DNA of 64,000 nucleotides, from the NCBI GenBank assembly GCA_015143295.1, contig CM026573.1:5940434-6004433 (forward strand), in the 5' to 3' direction. Below, piece by piece: positions 25,601-37,059 of the stretch (positions are counted from its first letter, which is position 1; every line of letters starts with the position of its first letter). The stretch is from Tetracentron sinense. Its lineage: Eukaryota > Streptophyta > Magnoliopsida > Trochodendrales > Trochodendraceae. A program made the translations under genes and the position numbers. Under the pieces are notes generated by a model. That model saw nothing but the letters and a program-made list of their open reading frames with translations, had not been told where the DNA came from and searched no databases.

Positions 25601-28600
25601 CAAAATGCTTTCTTCTAGAAGACACATGGGACACGGCAATTCAGGGAGGCCGGATATTCACCCTATGCAAGTATGGTGAAGATCATAGAATTTGCTGTAT
25701 TATATTCATAATCTTGTGGTTACCACTTACCAAGGGGGGTGCCTTGCTCATCAAGAAGGGTTTGAGCTGGAGATCTTTTAGGGTGAGAAGGGAGCGTAAG
25801 TGTAAAGGGTGACTACTAGTTTCTCCTCAGCCATAGGGATATTTTCTTGCTATTGTTTCTCACCTTGCTTTCTCGTAGTTTACTTTCTTGTAAACTTTTT
25901 TCTGATTTTTAGCTTCATTGTAATCGGCGTTGTAATCATATTCGATTTTTATAATATAACATGTTGATTACCAATAATCAAAAAAAAAGAATTAGAAAAC
26001 CACGAGATATAATATTTGACAAAAGATAAACTGAGTTTTAGCGTTATTGTGGTGGTTTGTACCATCTGTTTCTATATTTTGTACTTAAGTTTGTGTTACC
26101 TGCAACTTTATCTTTCTTTGCTTCTTTGTTAAATAAAATCAGTTTCATACTCTTTTTTTTTATACGTGTATCATTTTGTAATTTACTTGTGCAACATTGG
26201 ACTTTGACACCTAACAATGTTGGACATGCTGACCGTCGAACCAAAATTTACCTGTATTAAAGTGAAAATTCATTCCAAATTACAATTTAAGACACAGACA
26301 CACACACATGATTATATGTATAGAAATAAATTTTATTGCATATGTACTTCAGACAACTCACAACAGATAGTGCAATTCTAACTCTGGTTTGATCCTTACT
26401 CTGATCCATCATTGTGGACTTCCCCTATACAAAAAGTTGGGAAATTTGTACAAAATGTAATCATGAAAGCAACTATATCATATAGATTTAATATATAAAG
26501 GTAGTCGAGGGTCAAGAAGATTGGAACACATAACAAATCTAGAAGTTAATTCTAACAGAACACAAGTAAGCAAATCTGATTTGGTTCAAGTTGACTTTGG
26601 AACAACTGTAACATCATATCATGTAAGTTTGTACGAATTGAGTTGGAGAAGAGAACCAACCTGCTACATGGGAGATCTAATGTCCTACTCTTATATAAGG
26701 TCCTTTGCAGCTACTATCAATATATGACATTCTCACATACGAGGTTGCCAATTATTCAATGGATTCCCATGATGTTTCTTGAACTTACTTGCAAGTGCTG
26801 TGAACTTGTTCTATATTCCACCCATTTTTTTGGACGCTTTTACAGAAAACAATTGTCCAAGATTGTAGATATTGAAATTGGAAACAAAAAAGAAAAAAGG
26901 AAAAAAAATGGATATAAATGAGCGAATGAGATGGGGTTCTCCATTTTTTGTGTCCTGTTCATGTTAAAAGGAATGTTGATTTTTTTTTTTGGTTAAGTAG
27001 AAATGGATTGTTATAGAATGCAAGAAATTCATAGTTCTGCTTTGGATCTGGAAAACAACTCTAACACAGTCTTGAAGTTTGTACAAATTGTAATTGAAAA
27101 AAATGCGTACCTTCCATTCTATGATTCCCATCAAGCTAAATGGTCCATTTGGAGGTTCAACACATAAATTGTAGGTAAGCATGAAAATCACGAAGCCATT
27201 CAACAAAGGCTCTTATATACACATTTTTTTAAAAATGAAAACGAAAACAAAGGACCGACTGATATGTAGCGGTACTGACCATATAATCTGAATCTAATAT
27301 TTGTTCATGTGGTGCCATCACAACTGGAGATCTAACAACCTACTTATCTATGGGTCGATACAATTTGTTGCGGTCTGGTTTGCATAGATTCCAAAAACTA
27401 AACTAAAACTTCTGCAAGCATTCGTAAATTAAAATCGAGAAAATTGAGCCAATCAATGTGCCAGCGACTTCATGATGCATACTGTCAAATCAATCATTTA
27501 TGTATAGATCTAATAAGTATTGGCTATGGTTTACCGTACATCCATTGATTAAATGGTTAGGATAGTCCAGTTGTATGTAAAATTTGAGCTTGCTTTATCT
27601 CAAGACTGAGCTACATTTGGGTACTGCAAATAGATGAGAATTTCCTTTTAACACAATAATTATATCATTGTTTGGGAGGATATGTGAAAAAGCTTTTGTC
27701 CTGCCCCATTTGATCAGGACTGTATCCATTCTGAAAGGATTTCCTTTTCAAGTGGTGGGGGAGGTTCTACCTTTTTCACTCAATTGCAAAATGATGCCTA
27801 GAATCTCCACTCCTTCGATCAACACTTCCTCAATTTCAATGCCACACATTCTAATGACTTCTTCCGGCCCTGTTTCTGGATATAATAGAGAATATATAAT
27901 GCTCAACATTTTGCCATAGAACAAAGAACAAAAAAGTTGTCATCCAAAATTTTCTTTCATAGAAGAATGAAAATAATCTATTTTTGGTAGTAATGAGAGA
28001 AACAACCATCCAATCAGATTCTAAACATTAATACCAAATCTAATATGTCCAAGTCAAACTTTCCTACATTCTTACCCGAGATGATATAGTTGATAGTTCT
28101 ATGTTTATGGAGAAAACCTGTAGATGTTTGTAATGCAAATTTTGTTAAGTTAACTCAGTCGAATTTTTGCTCATAAGTTTGTTCTCTCTTGTGCGAGGAG
28201 CCTCTGTCTTCAATTATTCTTTTGTTTGGTTCTCCAGTGCTTACGTACAGATCCTCATATGGTTGCGTTTTCTGGAATTCCGCAGATTTCATGGATGGAA
28301 AAGTTTGTGCAGAAGGGCACTGAGATTACTGCTCCTGTTCCAATGGCTCCACCTGGGACCACTGGCCTTGGAGGCTTTGAAGTACCTTCTTCCAAGGGAG
28401 ATACTTTACGTTCTGATGCAAGCGCTTTAAATGTTGGTGTGCTTCATCTTGTTCCCACTTTGGAGGTGTTTCCATTGTTGGCTGACCCAAAGACGTATGT
28501 AGTATCTTATTTTGATGTGTGTACTAGTTTGGTTAAATAATTACCTGTAGCCCTTTGCTATAAAATCATATTTCTATGGTAGTTTTGACCAATTTAGTTC

Positions 28601-31600
28601 ATGTTGGATTAGTGTATTAGATAGGCATGGCAAATGGAAATGTAGAAGTTTCTTGGTTGTGACATGGAACACGTCATAATCTATTATTGATGTAGATTCT
28701 TCTTCCTGATTGTTGTTCTCTTATAAACAGTATTGTCACTTGTCCTCATTGTATGCTTACTATCTAAGTGGTTAGGCATTTGTCTTACAGATTCTTCTGT
28801 AAATCTATGCCACTCTTCTACCTAGCTTCAGCCCTCTAGGCCTTCATCTACCTTTCTCAATACTATATCATCAAGTATAACATATTTTGGCTGTCTCATT
28901 TTTTTTGATCGGTAAATAAACAGTTGTATAAACTAGAAAGGGAAGAGTTACAAGGAGTTTACAAGAAAATGGAACTCAAAGAAAACAAACAACAGTAGAC
29001 TAATCTTAAGATAGCTAATATTTTGGCTGTCTCATGTACTTAGTACTTACCTGCTGCAAGTTTTTCGATGATATTAACCCTATGTTTGGTTGCCGAGAAA
29101 ATAAGTGAAAACATGGAAAAGAAAAGAAAATTGGGCAAAACACAACTAAAAATCGTATTACAAATCCAAAAATTTCTTTTCTTTTCCATGTTTTCACATA
29201 TTTTCTCAACAACCAAACATAGCATAAAGGTATACAGAAAAGAGGGTCGGCTGTTTGGTACACTTTTTCAGCCTAACATCATATACTTATAATTGCCAAA
29301 TGCTTGGATTTGCAGAGAGTTGTTGAATATTCCTTGTAATATTGATTCTGTTGCATGAATACTGAGTGCTCTTCATTACAACTTCATATTTACAGATATG
29401 AGCCTAACACTATCGACCTCTCAGATCACAATGAGCTTGAGTAAGTTACATATAATAGTTTTGCTTTGTTTTAAGAAAAACTATTGCTTTTTGTTTATAC
29501 GATGTCTTTTTTTAATATTATTATAATAGTTGGTTTCTGATCATCACGATTACCTTGTAGGTATAATATTTCTTTAGCTTATATGGGAAGTTGATGTTTC
29601 TGTAGGTATTGGTATACTGTGCTTTCTGAGCATTTGCCTGACCTTGTTGATAAGGTATTCCATTTCTTCATGACATTACGCTGAGATGTTTGTTGCATTC
29701 TACTGATAAAAGAAACATTTCCTGCATTCTTTTCTTTTATGAAGGGCACTAAGATATGCTAACTATCCAGTCCCTTGAAGCCTGGAATTCTTGATGGAAA
29801 AAGTTCGGATAAACCTCCAAACAAAGTGCTAATCCAAGCGAACCGAAAAGTCTTTAAGGAACTTAAAAAAACATAAAATCCTCTTCACTATTCGATATGG
29901 GTACATCCATGTATTTTAGATCACAGCTTTCCAAAACTCTCCTACACTAATAACAGTCCATTACAAAATATAAATAAAATCTTAACTAATTCTAGGTCTT
30001 GATTTAACAAATAAGAGAACTTTAGTTCCTAGTAAACTCCTGTACTCTTTTAACTTCTAAACTCCTTACAAGATTTTCATAAAAAAAACAGTAAATTAGA
30101 GACTTTCTACAAAAAGTAAACATGAATTTTACTGTTATTAAAATTCATTCTTGGAAGTTTATTGCTTTTGATTTTTCTTGTTTTTCTGAAGCTTCACTAT
30201 TCTAGGTGAAAAAAGCTATTGAGAAGATCTGTAACAGCCAATTTTTTTCTGGATAGTCCGAGCAGAATTCCTGGATGTCTTTTATTTTATTAATATAATA
30301 CTGACACAAATGCATTTTTACAGGTACCTTGTCTACTTTATAGCATATCCTGTTATCATATAGAATTTAAGAAGTAGGATGGTTTCTCGAAATTATAATA
30401 CTGTCTACTTATGCAAGCTTAATATGAACTATGGCAGGCAGTAGCTAGTGAAGGCGGAACTGATGATGCTAAAAGAAGGGGTGACGCGTTTGCTCATGCG
30501 TTCTCTGCTCACTTGGCAAGGTAATGTATCTTATAAATATTCTCTTATGCACAATATGTATGCAATTTAGTTCAACATGGCTTTAGAATAGTGTTTTTCA
30601 TCATCACCTCCTCAGTCCTCCCTCTTTTTGCAAAGGAGACTTGCATGCATCATTGAAGAGGTTGGAGAATAGAGGAAGTTTAAGGTACCTGTCTGGTATA
30701 CAGCAAGGATGGACTACAGCCAGTATTGAAGTGTTATAGAATCTCTTGGATTCTTTCTGGTTGACTGGAAGCAAATGGCATTTTTTCATGTATCAGATGG
30801 TTAGGATCATCGAATCAGGTCAACTTTTGACCTGGGCAATATCCAAAATGAAACTCATTGAGTGGCGTGCCCGCTCTTGCTGTGCACCATGAATACTATT
30901 ATGCCACTGTAGGCCATGCTAATGCTGGTAGATTTTTTGTTACCTGTTAAGAAGAAGAAAAGACCCCCTGCCCAACCCCCCCCCCCCCAAAAAAAAAAAA
31001 AACAAAAAAACAAAAAAAACCCAGAAACACTCAGACTGTAGCAAATTACAAATAAACTGGGACAAAATGGAACTTTCATTTGGTACAGCCCAGCACCAAG
31101 ACTTTAGATGTCTCAGGGTTCAGACTGATGGCACCTCGATGCCTGCGTTCTTGTCCACTTTCATGAGTCGTGCCTTTTCTCTGCAACTATCTCCACAGTG
31201 CTCCATGACATAAGTTGATTTTTCTTCCTGCCGAATTCAATGTCCTCTTGAAGAAAAGCATCTTGGATTTACTCTTATGGTTCAACTGAATTATGATTGT
31301 TTTTGTGGCAGTTGGCATATACCAAACTTGTTTTTATCGAGAAAATACTTCCTATAAGTATAGCATTGAAAATCACATCATTGAGGTTGACTGAGTGAGA
31401 AAACCCTGCACAGGTTGGGTAATGGGTACGTCTTTGCTAAGTCATCATGAATTTGAGACTCATGAGATTTATGTTGACTCATGATGACTCGGATAATATT
31501 TTCAGTTTTCTTTTGGTTTCAACTTTTACACCTTGTTCAATCAATACTTGTATGACCTTTTGTATTTATCTAAAACAGCACTTCATTTTTTAGCTTTATT

Positions 31601-34600
31601 CATTGCTTTCTCCTGAAAAGTTATGTCATAGTTGTCCACAAATTAGTTGAACTTCTGTAAAAAAAAACTCTTTAGACTACTTGTTCAATGGAGTGCTCTC
31701 TGATAATTTATTGTCCAGTATTTTTTTTTATGTACAATCTTTTAACTTGTCAAATAGGTTGATGGAGGAGCCCGCTGCTTATGGAAAGTTAGGATTGGCC
31801 AACCTTTTGGAACTAAGGGAAGAGTGCTTGCGGGAGTTCCAGTTTGGTGATGCCTATAGAAGCATTAAGCAGAGGTATTTGCCTCATATTGTTATATTTC
31901 TTTTGTACACTCTAATCAATCCATGGAGATATTTTCTTATATATTTTTTCTTGTTCTTTTTCACTTTGTCGTAAGCAGCAAACTTGGACAATGCTGCATG
32001 GAGATATTGTGCATGGATTTTACAATCGTATACTTCTACTGCACATACTATATGTCTATATCAGTGTTTTAAAATGCGAAGGTGTGAGGCGAGGCGTTGG
32101 GACCTCAAGATGCATGAGGCGTAAGTCTCGACTCTCGAGGCATGAGGTTTAAGACTCATAGGAAAAACTCATGTTCTCTTATTTTAACAAATAAATAAAA
32201 TATAAGAAAAATTGCAAAAAAATTAAAAGATGATGAAATATTATATACATACATACATACATATATTTATATTCGCCTATTCAGGGATATTGTGTGTATG
32301 CGTGTGGGCGCACGCTTACACATAGGAAATATTATATCAACTAGGTAACCATTAAAAAAATAAATATAAGAAGGGCAAGTAAATTCCGAAATTTAGATTT
32401 ACTTTTTTGTTAATATACATATTGAAGATGATGTTCAATCATCAATTCATGTAGTGGATGTAGAAATTTAGTAAAAAATTGCAAAGAAGCTAGGAAGCAC
32501 GGATACTTTGAAAATAGAAACGTACCCTTATCGCCATATTGGATACGTATCGGATACGGCACTTTAAGGTAAAACTTAACTGTTTTTCATAGTTTCTGCC
32601 GTATCGTCGTACCCGTATCGTATCGCCGTATCTAAGTATCACCGTACCCGTGCTTCCTAGCAAAGAAGTCATGAACTATATTGTAAGCGAGTGACTCCAA
32701 ATTTTTGCAATGTCTACTAGGGAAATTAGTGTGAATTAGACTCAAAGGGTTTTAAAAGCCTAAATACGTTAAACATAATAAATAAAGTGTTAGTTCAAAC
32801 CAATATCATTATCACCATCATCATCGTCGTCATCATCAATGCCTTACTTGAAATAAATAAAGAGTTTTTTTTTTTAATTTTTTAATTTTTTTTATAAATA
32901 AAGTATTATTTGTTATTAGTTGAAACAAATTCAAAAATAAAAAGGCAAATAAAAAATTGATATTTTAGTCTCAGTCATGTGGCTTGAACCCCAATTTTAG
33001 TTAATGTATGAGGCGTACACCATAGACATAAAAGCAGGCCTCAAGGCACGCGAGCCTCACGGTTAATCGTCAAGGCGTTTTCCTTAAGCCTCACCTCGAG
33101 GCAAGCCTTGAGGTGTACGCCATAGACATAAAAGCAAACCTCAAGGCGCGCGAGCCTCACGGTTAATCCTCAAGGCGTTTTCCTTAAGCCTCACCTCGAG
33201 GCGAGCCTTGAGGTGTAAGCCTCACATGCCTTTTAAAACACTGGTCTATATATAAGCAATATATTTGGTCAACGCTGCTTTGGTTGCACAGAGTCACATA
33301 AGCATACAGTAACATGCATGGATGTATGACACTATGCGGGATAGAACACATGCACGATAATTGTAAAAGCGTGTTTATAGTAGGCTTCTTACAATATAAA
33401 CTTATAATATCTTGAATTAGATCAAATCTTAGAAACATGATGTGGTTATATAGATTATCTTTTAGTATTTTTATCTAATTACATGTTCTAATATTTTTAG
33501 CCCTACATTTGAACTAAAACAAGCAGTAGACTGGAGCTCTGGATGCACCTTATTCTGATCTCCTGATACTTTTAATTATTTATTGCACGTGATAGGGAAA
33601 ATGAGGCATCGCTTGCTGTTTTGCCTGACCTCCTAATGGAGCTCGATAGCATGAGTGAGGTATGTTTCATTATGACCTTACCCTTCCTCCCCGCTCAGAA
33701 AAGGTAAATAATGGTGATAATAATAATAACAATGATGACAATGATACTAATGCCAATTATATGACAGCTTGGTGCTATTGTTAATTGTATTGATGCATCC
33801 CACAACCCCAAGATATTGTCAGGGGACCTTGACAACATAAAAGGTGAATTGTTTCATGGTTCCCAAATCAATGGCTTGGATTTAAGTTTTAGTTAATTAA
33901 TAGATCATTGAGGATACGGCATCCATATCATAAATATGTAGAGAATAAGAATAATGTCAAATGTTTTGATTTTGGTGATCATTTTTTAGGCTACATTTTA
34001 TATCGGTATTCTACTCGTGATTGCTTTCCTGATTAAAGTAGTATACTTCTGGTAGAACATTTCCAAAATAAAGGACGAGTAGGATAATGATAGAATTACC
34101 TTTGTCTAAGATTTCAAACATCAGTTGGCAAGCTGTTGTAGTTTATGCTTGAGCTGAAGTAGGGGCCACAGCAACAAAGATTTGTTTGCAGCAACTCCAT
34201 GTTCCGATGTACCTTGGAAATTCCAAAGTACAATTAATGACATTTATTTTTCTTATAGATCATATATGTTACTGTCATTCACCTGAAATTGATTAATATT
34301 TTATATTCTCCCCTCACATTCTTCCTGCCCTCTGTCAAGAAATCGATTTGTGTTACTTGGCATTTGGCAAAGCAAAAGTTATTTGAGACTGGCGTTGAGT
34401 CCATAACTCAACTATGTGATGATTTTTGTTGCAACCATGTGGTTGTGCGTTCCTAAATGCTTTTTACATTCTACTAACTATTTGAAAGCTTCTCAAATTT
34501 GTAGGAGACAAGACTGCATGCCCTAATTGAAGGTGTTCTCGCTGCAAATATCTTCGACTGGGGATCCCGTGCTTGTGTGGATCTCTATCATAAGGGAACC

Positions 34601-36843
34601 ATTATTGAAATATATAGAATGAGTCGCAAAAAGATGCAACGGCCTTGGCAGGCAAGTGCAGTGAAGATATTCCATGCGATGCGAAGTAATTATGTTTGGG
34701 CGTTTGTTTATTTTCAGTTGTTCCCATGTATTCAGGTGGACAATTTCGACATATTTAAGGAGAGAATGCTAGGTTCTGGAGACAAGAAGCCTTGCTCACA
34801 TAGAAGAGCATTGCTCTTTGTGGACAACTCGGGTGCTGACGTTGTTCTTGGAATGCTTCCATTAGCACGGGAACTACTCCGGCGTGGAACTGAAGTAAGT
34901 CCATTTGTCTCTGATGCTAGTAAGAAAAAGGTTTAGAATCACTCTGTTGGAGGCTGTCTTGTCCAAGCCATCATCTGGTACTAGTCCTGTTCCGCTTGGC
35001 CAAGTCTGAATTGACTCACTTTGGTCCAATAAAATCAAAATGGGTTTCCTAAATGGAGATGTGCAAGAAAAAGATGGGGGTAGTTCTACATCAACGATAA
35101 CTTCGTTAGGCCCTTCCAATCTGAAGTGTCAGTAATTTAGGAATTGTTCACCTTTTAAGAATATGCAATATGGTTATCCTGCATATGAATGCTGTAAGTA
35201 GCTGTTAAACAGGACTTTTCCCAAGTAGGCTTAGTTTGTCTTCTTCACCTGGTCAGTGAAGTTTCTCAATTAATTAACTAATAAACGAGCTTCTTTTGCA
35301 GGTGGTTCTGGTTGCAAACTCCCTTCCTGCACTAAACGATGTGACTGCAATGGAACTCCCTGAAATTGTAGCCGAGGCTGCCAAGGTCTGTGTCAGAGTA
35401 TATGCACAAATAATTATAGTTTTCATGTGCCTTGTATCTCAGTCTCCTCTTTAACAAATGCAATGTCAGATACACACCAACTCAATTATCGGGATTTAGC
35501 ATCATAGCAATTTTTTGTCAGTTTCAAATATGCATGGGAGTGTACTTCGTAGACATACCAAGTAGTTACATGCATATTTACTTAGAACTTATATTTAAGT
35601 ACTAACAAATCTACGAAGAGACGAGGGAAATTCTGACTAAATAGTGAGCAAATTATTTTGCTTGACTAGGTGTTAGATAGAACTATAAGGAATAAGAGAA
35701 ATGATGTATTATTAGAAAATACTGCAAAAATTAAGAAATATAAGAGATGAAAACCTAATCTGACCCCAAAAAACGACTGGCCTACTTTTCCATTTCAAAT
35801 GCTGTAGTTTCATGATTTCATGAATTAGTTACACCAATTTTGAACATAGCATACATGAAGATAGTTGATTAATCAAAATAAGGAAAATCATTTTTCTAAT
35901 CCACAGCATTGTGATGTCCTTCGCAAAGCGGCTGAAGCAGGAGGCCTACTTGTGGATGCAATGATAAACATTCAAGATGGTTCTAAAGAGAATTCATCTT
36001 CAGTTCCTTTGATGGTTGTTGAGAATGGGTGTGGGAGTCCATGCATAGATTTTCGGCAGGTCAGCTCAGAGCTAGCCGCTGCTGCAAAAGATGCCGATCT
36101 GGTATGATTTATTACCATTTTCTGCAATCCTAGTCAAGCTTAATATTTATGTCTTTCCTAATGCTTTACTAATAGATGTGATTTTAATATTTTGAAAAAA
36201 AAAAAAGGGGGAAAAGATGCTGTAAATATGAAAAATAAGGACAAAATAGAAAAAAACAAGTATGTAAGGGATCGATTGAAAAAGAACATATAGGTCTGAT
36301 CCTACACCTATCTCTATGCCTCGTGCAGATAATCTTGGAAGGAATGGGCCGAGCTCTTCATACCAACTACAATGCTCGTTTTAAATGTGATGCTCTAAAG
36401 GTATGATTATAATGTCCAACAATACATATTGATGTGGCACACATGCAAGGTGGTTCAGACTCGCCATTTGGTGGGTCATAACTAGGAGATCCTTCAGAAT
36501 TCGACCTGAGTAAATGATTTCAAACGTCAGAGGTTGGATAATCAGATAAAATAAGGCACTTGGCCAAGAAAACATCCATATATCAGAATGTTATGTTCAT
36601 CAAATTTAGTTGATTTCCAACTCAGATCTCTTTCGCCTACGTAAATGTGTGTCACGTTGATAGCAGAACCTATTTTCTGTTTCAAGAGTGGTGAAAGTAG
36701 ATCCGGAGGGTCCTCTTTGTAAGTTTGTTTAACTTGAACAACCTGTTTTGCAGCTTGCAATGGTGAAGAATCAAAGGTTAGCAGAAAAACTGGTACAGGG
36801 AAACATATATAACTGTGTCTGCAGATATGAACCAGCCTGTTGA
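13613..36843 (+). CDS. PANK2: pantothenate kinase 2 with DUF89 phosphatase domain
   Basis: Phosphorylates pantothenate with ATP, the first step of coenzyme A synthesis. The 22 exons read 13613-13859, 14782-14994, 15184-15242, 16235-16351, 19027-19146, 19246-19340, 19436-19529, 21227-21358, 24657-24769, 25375-25567, 28286-28494, 29396-29440, 29606-29654, 30438-30520, 31758-31874, 33596-33659, 34505-34651, 34736-34894, 35302-35385, 35907-36101, 36329-36400 and 36754-36843. They give 898 residues with no stop, close to about 900 for Arabidopsis PANK2 as I recall it. The type II PanK half shows DIGGSL (80-85), NIGSGVSI (243-250) and GGGTYWGLG (268-276). The C-terminal DUF89 half has FVDNSGAD (metal ligands D729, N730, D734) and [13 protein letters not shown]89 in this fusion is a phosphatase of 4'-phosphopantetheine or its damaged forms. 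The protein is expected to be cytosolic. Introns 10 and 17 have GC donors. Confidence 0.95.
21031..21238 (+). repeat. 104-bp tandem duplication across the exon 8 acceptor
   Basis: Two copies with a 104-bp period, starting at 21,031 and 21,135. Each contains TTATTTCTGGATGATGTTAG and ends TGATCACAG/ATTGGTCTCT. The second copy holds the true 3' splice site (exon 8 starts 21,227). The first holds an exact decoy AG at 21,121-21,122, followed by a copy of the first 10 bases of exon 8. Confidence 0.85.
22064..22788. mobile_element. hAT-like non-autonomous element in intron 8
   Basis: A 725-bp element with termini CAGGGGCGGA and TCCGCCCCTG, in perfect inversion. It is flanked by 8-bp direct repeats with one mismatch (TATAGAAG at 22,056-22,063, TATATAAG at 22,789-22,796). 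It has no transposase frame. Relatives with the same ends lie at 49,306-49,784 and, shortened, at 51,168-51,335. Confidence 0.8.
22800..24640. other. AT-rich remainder of intron 8
   Basis: Very AT-rich intron sequence with runs of short repeats (for example TTATATAAT and AATTAATT). I see no element ends and no coding signal. A 138-codon open frame at 24,015-24,431 looks like nothing known and lies wholly in the intron. Confidence 0.5.
25568..28285 (+). other. intron 10 of PANK2, GC-AG
   Basis: The donor reads GAGAAG/GCAAGT, the strict consensus of plant GC-AG introns, and the acceptor reads CCGCAG/ATTTC. Splicing here gives the conserved [10 protein letters not shown] junction. The A-rich stretch at about 25,979-25,988, preceded by gene-poor sequence, may be the tail of an old retroposed copy, but I cannot place its ends. 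Confidence 0.85.
29080..29222. repeat. foldback MITE in intron 11
   Basis: About 143 bp with inverted arms of nearly 50 bp: CTATGTTTGGTTGCCGAGAA at the left, CTCAACAACCAAACATAG at the right. The arms continue through GTGAAAACATGGAAAAGAAA. Same terminal family as the foldback at 1,771-1,876. No target duplication is evident. Confidence 0.7.
30960..31022. repeat. C-run and A-rich simple sequence in intron 14
   Basis: A run of consecutive C followed by a long A-rich tract with interspersed C. Low-complexity sequence, prone to length variation and to sequencing error. Confidence 0.8.
32062..33243. mobile_element. hAT-like element in intron 15
   Basis: 1,182 bp including a nested insertion. The inverted termini CAGTGTTTTAAAATGCG and GCCTTTTAAAACACTG sit between perfect 8-bp direct repeats GTCTATAT (32,054-32,061 and 33,244-33,251), the target size of hAT elements. 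Near the right end a 100-bp unit rich in GCGAG/CTCACG motifs is present twice (periods begin near 33,021 and 33,121). No transposase is encoded. Confidence 0.88.
32490..32660. mobile_element. small MITE nested in the hAT-like element
   Basis: 171 bp with inverted termini CTAGGAAGCACGGATAC and GTACCCGTGCTTCCTAG (one mismatch). It is flanked by the perfect 8-bp repeat CAAAGAAG (32,482-32,489 and 32,661-32,668). It is probably hAT-type. It must be younger than the element it interrupts. Confidence 0.85.
34652..34735 (+). other. intron 17 of PANK2, 84-nt GC-AG, stop-free
   Basis: The donor reads TTGGCAG/GCAAGT and the acceptor reads TATTCAG/GTGGAC. Removing it yields the conserved RPWQVDNFD junction. 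The intron is 84 nt, a multiple of three, and has no stop in the gene frame, so a retained transcript would carry 28 extra residues between the two halves of the DUF89 domain. Confidence 0.85.
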
Positions 36844-36947
36844 AGGCTCTTACCATCGAAATCAAATAGATGGGTTATGCCAATCTTCATCTTAGACTCG
36901 GAGAGGATGGTGGGGATGTGACCATGCAGAATATCAGCCTTTGAACT

Positions 36948-37050
36948 TTTTTTTCTTTCTTTTCTTTTTCTGTGGGGTGGGGGAGTAGGAGTTGAACTTG
37001 TGACCTTGGGCTTCAACAGAGCACCTTCCAATTGAGCTACTGGATATATA
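36948..37050 (-). mobile_element. tRNA-derived SINE or tRNA-like retroposon
   Basis: Read on the minus strand, the head contains a box A-like TAGCTCAATTGGAAG (about 37,025-37,039) and a box B-like GGTCACAAGTTCAACTCC (about 36,987-37,004), spaced as in a tRNA promoter. An A/G-rich tail follows (T/C-rich on the plus strand, 36,948-36,970). It starts about 105 bp after the PANK2 stop codon, so it probably lies within or next to the 3' UTR. I found no clear target duplication. Confidence 0.55.
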
Positions 37051-37059
37051 CAATCTCTG

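Noticed and set aside
28860-29040. Small insertion bounded by the repeated phrase ATATTTTGGCTGTCTCAT
   Set aside because: The 18-bp direct repeat (about 28,879 and 29,018) could be a long target duplication of a retroposed piece, but the insert between has no poly-A tail or family features that I can recognise.
34577-34936. Continuous frame from exon 17 through intron 17 to exon 18 as the main coding form
   Set aside because: The conserved protein junction requires removal of 84 nt with a good GC-AG pair. The unspliced form is kept only as a possible isoform.
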